DNA of 27,049 nt from Boothiomyces macroporosus. Its lineage: Eukaryota; Chytridiomycota; Chytridiomycetes; Rhizophydiales; Terramycetaceae. The stretch covers positions 1 through 27,049 of the forward strand of contig JADGKB010000152.1 in the NCBI GenBank assembly GCA_027604185.1. The letters are read 5' to 3'. Position 1 is the first letter of the stretch; each line of letters starts with the position of its first letter. Both the position numbers and the translations under genes were made by a program. Under the pieces are notes generated by a model. It was not told the origin of the DNA, did not search any database, and saw nothing but the letters and a program-made list of their open reading frames with translations. Below are positions 18,997 through 27,049 of this stretch, in pieces.

Positions 18997-20235
18997 ATGA
19001 TTTTCGCTCAATTAATATTGGCAGTGGTTGATTGCAAATGTATTTCACTCCAAAACTCGAAATCGTGTCCGCAGTACAAGGATTATGCGGTTAATATACC
19101 AATGAATTCAACTGAAAAAATTCACTTTACGAATCTGGCTGGATTTGATGCGTATGTATCCACTAAACAGATTTTCAACATGGAAAGTATTTGCCCTACT
19201 TGGCCGTCGATTGGGAATGATCCAATACCGTATCCAGTGTCATTTTCTTGTGCATATTACATTTCAGTCAGTCCAACATGCAATTCGCATCCACTTTCGC
19301 CTTCACTATGTCAGCAAACTATTGCTACTACGCTGATGTATCTCCAAACCCAGTATTTGATTCCAAAGCAATGTAATATGCAGGAATACAATCATCTGTT
19401 TGGGCAATTTCAGACGTTCCTTCAAGCAGCACCAACTACGAATTGCGTGGTTGCATTCTCAAATGAATTGAGTGAGCCTTGTGGTAAGTTTTGTTAAGTT
19501 AGGTTTACCAAATGCGCAGTTGAAAGATAGTTTTTGTAACCAGGTAAATAACCAGCTAGTGTGCTGTTCAAATGCAATAATGAAACCAAAACCGCTTTGG
19601 GGTGGGAATCCCAAGTCTAGCACACCAGTCCCTGTTCCAACAGGAAATCCTGCACCAGCAGCTTCCTCGAGTTTGTCGTTCAATACATTAAACAATATCC
19701 TGATTACATCTGGTAGCCCCAGTGTAACAGACATTGTAGGAGTAGCTAACTCGCCCACAGGAACACAAATAGTGGTTCAAACTGCAAATATTGTTAATGT
19801 GGCTGGTGTACCAACTGAGATCGTCTTGACTGCTGCTCCAGACATCACAGACGCCAAAAACCCGAATGCCCTACCCACTGCACATGTATCTGTGCCTTCT
19901 TCTTCCACAGTCCGTCCATTGATGATTGGGTTTGGAGTCGTTGGACTATGCTTTCTGGTGGTGCTATCTGTAATTTACGGAATAATCATTCATCAAAGAA
20001 CAGATCATCCTATAAAGCCAAACGTGCAAATCCCAAAAGAAATTCTCCAAGTCCTCTATGAATATATTCCTACCATGGATGATGAGCTCTGTCTTTGTAA
20101 ATATTTTCTAACACAGCAATTGGAGATTTTGTAGAGATCGAGGTGAAATATGACGATGGCTGGGCAAGGGGACTTAATAGGACTACAAAGAAAGTGGGGG
20201 TATTTCCTCTTGGGGCTTGCGATCGTCCATTCTAA
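18997..20235 (+). CDS. secreted-ectodomain, single-pass TM, SH3 protein (paralogue B, short tail)
   Basis: Exons 18997-19483, 19503-20096 and 20117-20235 encode 399 aa; introns are 19 nt (19484-19502) and 20 nt (20097-20116). The start at 18997 gives a signal peptide (MIFAQLILAVVDC). The ectodomain keeps the shared cysteine framework (CISLQNSKSCPQYKDY, ICPTWPS, FSCAYY, LCQQTIATTLMYLQ, EPCG, VCC). The linker is longer and rich in Thr/Val/Asn. The TM helix is at about 301-325. The SH3 (about 346-397) is divergent: LYEYIPTMDDELCL, IGDFVEIEVKYDDGWARG, VGVFPLGAC. The protein ends there (CDRPF) and lacks the Ser/Tyr/Arg tail of A and C. It also lacks the intron at DDGW present in both others. Confidence 0.86.
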
Positions 20236-20597
20236 TTTATCGTATAAATTATTTATTCTATTGACATGTAGTGTCATTGTAAATTTTACTGAAGCTCGTT
20301 AGCAATAGCGATTGGTTAGTACAGTGTTTGAACACAGAGTTCCATGGAATTGACGCCTACATTTGTGTAATGCCGTCAGCCCCAACTTTGAACTTTGATT
20401 CCGTCTCCCCAGAAGCCCATTTATGCAACGCTTAAAGTAATCAATGCAGTCATGTCCATTTGCTTTGCCTTATTGTTCTCCTCATCAATCGGGAACCTAT
20501 AGACAATGAACGTAAATGGCTCGTTGACCGTTTCATGTTTGCGGCGTGGTGGTACAAGCCATTGAATTCAACAAACCAACTTTACAATTTTCATAGA
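20236..20597. other. 362-bp intergenic region before paralogue C
   Basis: It lies between paralogues B and C. I see no conserved coding frame and no tRNA-like element. A CAGTGTTTGA at 20322-20331 resembles a 10-mer found upstream of B (18783-18792). It presumably holds B's 3' UTR and C's promoter. An in-frame GTG/ATG-poor extension upstream of C from 20460 does not look like a signal peptide and was not used. Confidence 0.45.
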
Positions 20598-21945
20598 ATG
20601 CTTTCACTACTCTTTATACTTGATGTGAATGCGCAGCAATGCTTCCCGTTGAAAGGAACAAAGGCATGCCCGGAACTAGATTGTAAACGATACTCTAACA
20701 ATAGCATATTCGCTGCTCATGCCTCACTTCAACTTGTATAGTGACGTTAAAACCTTTGATGCTTATGTATTGGGCAGCTCGGTGTTTAACATGAATTCAG
20801 CAGTGTGCCCAAAATGGCCAGTCGTTGGAACTCAGCCAGTTTCGTATGCAACTTCATTTGCTTGCGGATATGCAATGTTCAACAGTTATCAACCATGTAA
20901 CTCTGGATTACCACCTCCACCAGCATTGTGCCAAGATACTGTTAATACAGCGCTCGGATATTTGCAAAATACTGTATTTCCAGAAAAAGGATGTTCTCTC
21001 ACCCAATTCAACATGCCAAATTATTTCCAGTCCTATTCCACATTCCAAGCTGGAGCGCCTTCATCAGGCTGTATTAGAGCATTTGGACCTGATGCAAAAG
21101 CTCCTTGTGGGTTCACTGGCGCTAATGCCCAAACCTTGGCGACCGCTTACTGTAACGAGCAAAAGAATGCGCCGTTATGTTGCAATCCAAATTCACCGTT
21201 GACTATTCAAGCAAATGCAGCTACTGTAGCTTCATCAGCGCCTACTGCTGCACCAGCAGCTGGTTCAGATAACGCTGCTTCAGGAAATAGCACTGGTGTT
21301 ACTGGAGCAGGAGTAAACGGAGCTGCAGTAGTAACCCCGCAAGCTAGTGCAACTTCCTCTGCTCAAACTTCCACAGCTGCTAGCAGCAGTGTCCTTTCAC
21401 CTCTCGTTATTGGAGGTGCCGCTTTTGGTTTGGCTTTGATTGCAGTATTTGGTGCAATGTTATTTATTGCTTCTAGAAAAAAGAGCTCAACCGCTCCAAA
21501 ATCATCAAAGGCAGCAAGTGTCCCAGCAGCAGCACCAATTGGTGGTGGTGAGCCAGAAGAAGAGACTTTAGAATGTGTTTTCGAATATCAAGCCAATTTG
21601 TTTGATGAGCTAACCCTTGAAGTTGGTGATCATGTTGTAATTAGAGAAAAGTTTGACGATGGATGGGGTAAGTGATGGTTAATCATAGGTATTGGATTCA
21701 ACCTAAATTCTCAAAAAGAAGGGACATTCCCGTTGGCATGTGTTGGCCCAATTGGAAGTTATGACCCAAATAGAATGACCATGGCAACTGATTCACAATA
21801 CGCAACTGATTCCATGTATCAGCAATATCCTAATCAGCCGCGTTATGAAGAGGGTAGACCAGAAAGTATGTACTCCAAGAGAACTTCCTCAATCTACGGA
21901 GCAAATCAACATCAGCAAGGTTACCCAAATTATCAAAATTATTGA
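20598..21945 (+). CDS. secreted-ectodomain, single-pass TM, SH3 protein (paralogue C)
   Basis: Exons 20598-20682, 20705-21667 and 21689-21945 encode 434 aa; introns are 22 nt (20683-20704) and 21 nt (21668-21688). The start at 20598 gives a signal peptide (MLSLLFILDVNAQQC). The ectodomain follows the array's cysteine pattern (KACPELD, VCPKWP, FACGYA, LCQDTVNTALGYLQ, APCGFTGANAQ, PLCC). A long Ala/Ser/Thr linker leads to a TM helix at about 261-285 and RKK. The SH3 (about 316-372) reads VFEYQANLFDELTLEVGDH, VIREKFDDGWG and EGTFPLACV, the best-preserved SH3 of the three. The tail has Tyr/Gln repeats and RPESMYSKRTSSIYG. Introns at PCG and in the SH3 ELTL segment, present in A and B, are absent here. 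Confidence 0.9.
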
Positions 21946-21950
21946 ATAAA
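21945..21950 (+). terminator. poly(A) signal AATAAA touching the paralogue C stop
   Basis: ATTGAATAAA: the hexamer starts on the last base of the TGA stop (21943-21945), inside the 8-bp gap to the convergent SBDS stop. Confidence 0.5.
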
Positions 21951-21953
21951 TCT

Positions 21954-22717
21954 TTATAAATCCGAAATATCATTCAATCCTAACACTTCCACGACTCCTT
22001 TTCCCTTTGATTCTTTGGAAACTAGTTCGTTGAGAATTTTGAAATTTCCTGGATCAATAATCCCCTCCATTTCATAGTCCTCTCCCATCTCTTCTTGCTC
22101 AATGGACACCAGCAGCTCTTTAATCTTTTCCTTGATCTTTTTAGCTTCCTTTGATCCCATGAACACTCTGACCTTCATTTGCACTGAATCAAAACAAAAC
22201 TACCTCTGGCAATCGGAATCACACCAGACTCTTGGATCATTCTAATCCCATCCAAAGCGGACTGTTTCACATTCTTGTTGACATTAATATTAAAGTGAAT
22301 ATCCTGCAAGATTTTCTCAATCATTGTGGCAGTATACGGCCGCTTCGTAGTCGGATTAATAGTCTTTTCCGCAATAGTATTCGCAACATCCTTTTGTAAA
22401 CTTTCCAACTGTTGATTCCGTTCCTTTTCCCCGACTTGCAACTCTCCCTTTTCCAATATCTGAATTATGATTTCTTTCAAATCCGTAGTCCCAAAGCATT
22501 TATTGAGCTCGTCTTTCGAAGCTACTTGGCCCTTACTGACGTTTAAATATACCTGCTCAATTTGTAGAACGTTGTCTAAATCCTTTTCCAGTTTGTTTCG
22601 GTATTCGAGGACTTTGTTTTTGTAGCAAGCAATTTCAAAGCGCTTGCCGCCTTTCTTTAGTTTTACTACCGAAACATTTGTTAGTTTAATTGACGCTAGC
22701 GGTTGTGAAATTCTCAT
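21954..22717 (-). CDS. SBDS/Sdo1 ribosome maturation factor
   Basis: Exons 22204-22717 and 21954-22183 are joined across a 20-nt intron (22184-22203) to give 247 aa, the usual family length. The N-terminal domain carries IKLTNVSVVKLKKGGKRFEI, ACYKNKV, EKDLDNVLQ, VYLNVSKGQVASKDEL and KEIIIQILEKGELQV. The middle has NPTTKRPYTATMIEKILQDI, and the C-terminal domain GIIDPGNFKILNELVSKESK. SBDS works with the GTPase EFL1 to release eIF6 (Tif6) from late 60S subunits. The start at 22717 (MRISQPLASIKLT) aligns with homologues; an in-frame ATG at 22741 would add eight residues. Confidence 0.95.
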
Positions 22718-22792
22718 AAGAAAAAAAATCGAGTCACTCATAATACATTTTAGGATTTCAAAAGGTGTTTAGCATTAGAAATGATCCATGAG

Positions 22793-22798
22793 TTTATT
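22793..22798 (-). terminator. poly(A) signal AATAAA containing the rhodanese-gene stop
   Basis: Minus-strand AAGAAATAAACT spans the TAA stop (22794-22796). Confidence 0.5.
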
Positions 22799-24261
22799 TC
22801 TTTTTCGCTTTTCGGTTTTGATGTCCGGTTTCCTGGAGATGTTTAAAGAGAGCGTTTCTGCTCTTGAATACTTCGCTACAGACACCGCATTCCGGTTTAA
22901 GCTTCACCGCTTGCTTATCATGGAGCTTCTTTTCTCTATTGCTCAGCTGTGGCTTTATATCTTGCTCTTTGCACAAGTGGCATACTGTCTCCTTTTCCTT
23001 GTTTTGAGCTTGGCAGTCATCACAGATTAGCAATGGAACCTGGATTAATTCTAGTTACTCTGCACCCAGGACACCGTTTGTTTCCTCTATACTTGTCCCA
23101 TGGTTTATCGCATGATAGGCAATTTGATGTAATTTCACTCCTCTTTGCTCCATGAGCGAATCGCTTATCAAAAGTATAGTTCTTGCCAATCCAGTGACTA
23201 GATTAATAAAAAGTACCCTCCGTCTTCATTAAAGTGCTCTAGGTATCTATGAATTCCACCTTGCATTTGGTATATATTGTCCAACCCTTTTTCGCGCAAC
23301 AGTGCAGAGGCACGCTCACATCTAATACCGCCCGTGCAAAACATCATGATTTGTTTTCCTTCTAGATTTGGCTTCATTTTATCTACCCACTCTGGAAACT
23401 CTGTTGATACCCTCATTTTAGGATCAATATATTCTGCTCCGCCTGGAGGAGGATTGAATCTACCTGCCATTAATAGTAGTTACCTATAACTGCTTCATAG
23501 GTATTCCTAACGTCAATAATAACTGTGTTTGGCTCCTCCATCTTTTTATGATATTCAATTGCATTCAAATGCACTCCTCCATTCTTTAGCGAAGGCTGTT
23601 TTTCAGCCAATCCATAGTTTACAATTTCAGTCACTGGAAATACTTTAAGAGCAGGGAACGCCTGCCCTTTAGGTAAATCATCGGTCAGTTTAAAATCAGT
23701 CTGAGCAAAGATTTTAGGTTTCCACTCTCTCATTGCTTGACAGAATAGCCTGACTTGGTTAGAAGGACCCGTCATTGTGCCGTTAAAGCCTTCCCGAGCG
23801 ATACGCAATCTTCCAGTCATTTCATACTGTTTTCCAGTTTCTTCAGCCCATTTTAGGGCTTCTTGATGCTCTTCAGGAGTCCATTCCGGTTCAACATAAG
23901 CATAAAATAATAACAGTGTGATACCAGATTGATATGCAAGTTTAGTAACTGATAGCGGAGCAAGTGATTGGAGAGGATGGCCATCAAACGTAGTTGTAAA
24001 CAAGTGAAGGTTTTCTCTTGTTGGTTCAATTGGTGGTGGCACCGCTTTACCATTTTCAATGCGCTTATCGTCAGACAATGGAGTCTCTTTAGATTCTGTA
24101 GGTTCAGTTTCCTTCTTTTCTTTTTTTAGTTGCTTCAATTCCTTTTCCAGTTGCTTAATCTTCAATTCATATTTCTTTACTTTTTCCGTCTTGTTTTTCT
24201 GAATGTATTTTTCAAGCTTTTCCTTCAATTTCTTCAATTCCTTTTTAAGCTCCTTTTTCAT
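22794..24261 (-). CDS. TrhO/TSTD2-type rhodanese with C-terminal C2H2 zinc finger
   Basis: Exons 23484-24261, 23217-23463, 23059-23197 and 22794-23039 encode 469 aa; introns are 20, 19 and 19 nt. The first ~70 residues are a Lys/Glu coiled coil. An acylphosphatase-like domain (LLLFYAYVEP, RIAREGFNGTMTG) precedes the rhodanese domain (TVIIDVRNTYEAVIGRFNPP) with the loop CTGGIRCERAS, catalytic Cys302 and Cys308. The family's Cys-rich tail follows: WIGKNYTFDKRF, CLSCDKPWDKYRGNKRC, PGC, then CDDC and CHLC. The last ~35 residues add a C2H2 finger (CGVCSEVFKSRNALFKHLQ, then ETGH) and a basic end. Bacterial TrhO makes 5-hydroxyuridine at tRNA position 34; the eukaryotic role is unsettled. The start at 24261 avoids an unlikely upstream stretch. 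The stop lies in AATAAA. Confidence 0.9.
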
Positions 24262-24369
24262 TCTAAAAAAAATTATGGAACTGTTCTTTTCATATCCAGT
24301 CACGTGACAACTGTTTATCACATGTTTTCTTGGTTTTTTAAAAAAAGGAATTTAAGAGTGAAAATAAGG

Positions 24370-26231
24370 ATGGCAGATCAATCCAAGCAAGACAGACAGG
24401 ACGCCAATTCGGCAGATTATGTAGCGGTGGAAACTCTGGAATGCGATATCGACCAAATCATGGATGATTATGAGTTCAATGGAGATGAATCCGAACCTTC
24501 TACAGAAATTGAAGACCAGGAGGAGCTGATTAATGCTGAGGAGATTGCAGAGGTAGAGGATGATTACTTTATGCGCAATCAAGAAAGAAAGAGCTTTCAC
24601 AGCCATAATACCAGCTCCAATAGCTTGGTCAAAAATTCCACTTTGCCCAGTTTAATTAGCGATACCAAATCATACGCTTCCAGCCAGTCTTTCAAATTAC
24701 AGTATGCACATAGCCACATTGACTCTCATAAAGACCTAATGAACCTTGTGGATAGACTTGATAGTATGAAAGCACCGGTGGAAGAAATCCCATCAGAATA
24801 CGATGGATTATGTAAAGTGATGCAGCTGATTGCTCCTTATATTGAGCTGGCTGAGTATCATCATCTGCGTTTGTCATTCAACAACAAGTTACCATTAACT
24901 CATCATCAACTATTGGAAATTTACAGAAAGTCACCCAAACCAACTCTTTTACAATCAATGATTACGTTGGATCCAACAGTTGCAAACTACGAATACATTT
25001 TATCTCAAAAGCACTACTATCAGTTGTTGCTACTGACTCCTCAAATGCCTCTGGATTACAAAACATCATTACTGATAACTATGGTTAAAGGGCCCCGAAA
25101 GCTGGCTGATTATGACGCTTGTTATTTGATGTTGTTGGCGAATGATTTGGAAAGCAATAGAATGACATTTAATGACAGAATCAATATTTCCCTGATCACA
25201 GTTTCAGAGAGAATAGATAAACGAAAAAGTATTGTCTCTATTAGCGATCGCTTTGAATTATTGCGTCATAGAGATGCTGCCAGACTTGAATCAGTTCCTG
25301 AAGTAAAAGGAGAAAACAAAACTATTGGCGATTTGATTAGGTCAGGTACTGGGGTTTTTACTAGAACAGGGACAGGCATGTTTAATAGAAACCTTAGACC
25401 AAAGTCCGTCGTCGATACTGCTAGTAGTTTGGTAGATTCTAGACCTAGCACACCAGTAGAAAACCGCTCGAATTCTAAAATAGATGATCTTGAAACCAAT
25501 GGAGACACCATTATGGACCAAATAATCAACACTTATGAAAAACCTAGGTCTCGGGTGGATAAAATGAATGTTCAGATCCTTTGTGAAATATTCAAGCTGG
25601 TTGCTAGTCGTAATGACGTCAACCTAATCAAACGACTTTTGAAAGACGATCGTATCACAGCCAACATCTTAAATGATGTGTTCAAGCACTGCTGCGTGGA
25701 AGGAAGACATCTAGCCGTTAGGTAATTCCATTTTTACAATAGGCTGTTGAGAACAGATATTAGAATAGATCCAGGAATGGAAAATAATTATTGCATTAAA
25801 ATTGCAGTTGAAAAGGGATATTTGAGGATTGTGTCACTTCTTATTCAGGATCCACGTGTAGATGCAACAGTAGATAGCAATTGGTGTATACGCAAAGCAG
25901 CTGAACTCAATTACGCTGAAATTGTGGAATGCCTCCTTCTCAACTGTAATCCATTAGAAGATGGTCATACCCAATCTGCACTAAAGTACTCATTACTAAC
26001 AATAGATGGTGCATTCAAAATGACAACGATACAATCTTTGAAATAATGAAAGATAGAATACCTATTGGCGTGGATGTCGTAACTTTAACTGTTCAGTTCC
26101 ATAGCCCGTATGTTCTTCGTCGTTTGATTGGGCAAGTATCCCTGACCAGAAAAGAATACAAGAACTTGAAAGTGCGTGCAAGCACAGATATCATTCCAAT
26201 TTTAAAAAAGATGGTCAAGAGGTGGTTTTAA
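24370..26231 (+). CDS. ankyrin-repeat protein with acidic N-terminus
   Basis: Exons 24370-25721, 25743-25985 and 26006-26231 encode 606 aa; introns are 21 nt (25722-25742, in-frame TAA) and 20 nt (25986-26005). Residues 1-75 are very acidic. The middle (about 130-290) is predicted helical with no family I recognise. A Ser/Thr/Arg-rich stretch (about 285-390) follows. From about residue 400 there are degenerate ankyrin repeats: LVASRNDVNLIKRLLKDDRI, CIKIAVEKGYLRIVSLLIQD, CIRKAAELNYAEIVECLLL. Such repeats with DPRVD-type loops are common in chytrid genomes as expanded families of unknown role. The start at 24370 (MADQSK) is the first ATG after an A-rich leader; it lies 108 bp from the divergent rhodanese start. 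Confidence 0.82.
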
Positions 26232-26246
26232 TAGAATAATTGTGTC

Positions 26247-26252
26247 AATAAA
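26247..26252 (+). terminator. poly(A) signal AATAAA after the ankyrin gene
   Basis: The hexamer lies 16 nt beyond the stop (26229-26231), within the 70-bp convergent gap to the PAS gene's stop. Confidence 0.4.
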
Positions 26253-26301
26253 TACCTAGAGGTTTAGATTCTCGATCAAATTTTAAATGTAATTTATATT
26301 C

Positions 26302-27049
26302 TTATTCTTCTGGAGTACAAGTTCCATACCACCCTACAAGCTCTTGAATATCATTCAGAATTGGTGTTCCTTTCGTTACAAACGATGCAAAAGTACCATT
26401 ACCACATTTCAGCCTTCTCTTTACAACAAAAGTCTTTTTAGTACGATTTCCTTCCGCAAACGCGTTAAAGCTAGCATTATAATCTTCAGGATGTACTACT
26501 TCTTTATCAAAGACGTTCAGCATTGCTCCGGGAGGTGCGCCAACATACTTTGTGAATCTAGAGTTGCAGTATAGAACATTTCCTTGTGGGTCAACCTTCC
26601 AGATCATCTGAGGTAAGCTTTCTGGTAAGAGAACCATTTCTTGAGCCGTTTGCTCTGCATCGTTGATATCCTTACATAGTCCATAGAAAGATATAACCTT
26701 TCCGTTTGTATCGATGATTGGAGACCCACTGCAGTGAAACCATCTAAATTTACCATCTTTTCCTTTCAATCTGAATTTAAAGTCCAGAACGGATTTCTTT
26801 GCTTTCGTCCTTTCAAAAGCTTCTTGGACCATCGAATAATCCTTTTCATAGCACAACTAGATCTTAATTGAAAGTTACCTTTTCAGAGTACATCATTGTT
26901 TTTGTAACTTTGAAATCTATACCAGTGTGGTTAAGGAAGTTGATGTTGCTATAATAAATTTCTCCATTTGGATCTGATTTCCAGATGAATACAGGAAGCT
27001 TTTCTTGCAGGGTATTTAGTTCTGCTTCCAGTAAAACGGCATCGTCTAT
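26302..27049 (-). CDS. PAS-domain repeat protein (5' part outside window)
   Basis: Exons 26879-27049 (open to the window edge) and 26302-26856 are joined across a 22-nt phase-0 intron (26857-26878) and give the last 241 residues. Two PAS/PAC units are visible. The first reads LPVFIWKSDPNGEIYYSN and ends with the PAC motif GKFRWFHCSGSPIID, VISFYGLCKDI. The second reads LPQMIWKVDPQGNVLYCNSR, FTKYVGAP, VVHPEDYNASFNAF, GTFASFVTKGTPI, LVGWYGTCTPEE-stop. The intron falls in the first unit just before YEKDYSMVQEAF and restores it. No histidine kinase, receiver or cyclase domain follows, so any effector domain must be N-terminal. It is probably a cytosolic sensor; the ligand is unknown. Confidence 0.85.

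Larger units (their letters stand above)
17371..21945 (+). repeat. tandem array of three paralogous ectodomain-TM-SH3 genes
   Basis: Three consecutive plus-strand genes (17371-18727, 18997-20235, 20598-21945) share one architecture: signal peptide, Cys-rich domain with a shared framework (C-P-x-Y, CP-x-W, F-x-C-x-Y, LC-x-x-T, YLQ, PCG, NAQ, CC), Ser/Thr/Ala/Pro linker, TM helix, SH3. The cysteine spacing is conserved while the linkers differ widely, which points to tandem duplication followed by divergence. Confidence 0.9.

Noticed and set aside
837..26878. An alternative genetic code (stop reassignment) to explain in-frame TAA/TAG/TGA.
   Set aside because: Most breaks also shift frame, so readthrough cannot join them, and all real gene ends use normal stops. 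Conserved family motifs continue only after excision.
1..27049. tRNA, rRNA, CRISPR arrays, transposons with terminal repeats.
   Set aside because: I looked for B-box-like motifs, regular short repeats and transposase motifs and saw none; a covariance-model scan would be needed to exclude small RNAs.

Overview
This is a compact, AT-rich nuclear segment from an early-diverging, probably zoosporic (chytrid-like) fungus. TMEM231, a ciliary transition-zone protein, implies a flagellated cell. An LtrA-like membrane protein, a PAS-repeat protein, secreted/transmembrane SH3 proteins with Ser/Thr-rich linkers, and a CHIP-type TPR/U-box ligase fit a fungus outside Dikarya. The taxon is inference; the species was not identified.

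The strongest feature is intron structure. Almost every apparently broken reading frame is joined by removing a 19-22 nt segment with GT..AG ends (one GC..AG). I resolved 42 such introns in 17 genes (12 of 19 nt, 17 of 20, 7 of 21, 6 of 22). Each restores frame, and in the recognised families each restores conserved motifs. About 33 contain a YTRAY branch-point-like pentamer a few bases before the AG. All seven introns whose length is a multiple of three carry an in-frame stop. Intergenic spaces are equally reduced: 36 bp between two divergent start codons and 8-18 bp between some convergent stop codons. At least eight stop codons overlap an AATAAA poly(A) signal.

Layout. 1-2281 (-): LtrA-like membrane protein (partial) and a CCDC124/Lso2 ribosome factor. 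2318-6614 (+): SIN1/AVO1 subunit of TORC2 (10 exons), then two unrecognised proteins. 6633-9408 (-): TMEM231 and an intronless zinc-finger HerA/FtsK-like ATPase. 9915-14204: mostly intronless genes, namely a TMEM198-like membrane protein (+), a one-intron EF-hand protein (-), a possible 61-aa membrane protein (-), a CocE/S15-type hydrolase (+) and an SGNH hydrolase (+). 14232-16870 (-): CHIP/STUB1, a 63-aa single-pass membrane protein and a mitochondrial carrier. 17371-21945 (+): a tandem array of three paralogous secreted-ectodomain/TM/SH3 proteins with different intron sets. 21954-24261 (-): SBDS ribosome-maturation factor and a TrhO/TSTD2-type rhodanese with an added C2H2 finger. 24370-26231 (+): an ankyrin-repeat protein. 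26302-27049 (-): the C-terminus of a PAS-repeat protein.

Functionally this is a normal mixed eukaryotic neighbourhood, not an operon: ribosome function (CCDC124, SBDS), signalling (SIN1, SH3 array, PAS, EF-hand), protein quality control (CHIP), cilium (TMEM231) and metabolism/transport. The most unusual features are the genome-wide-looking intron miniaturisation and the tandem SH3 sensor-like family that shows recent intron gain or loss.
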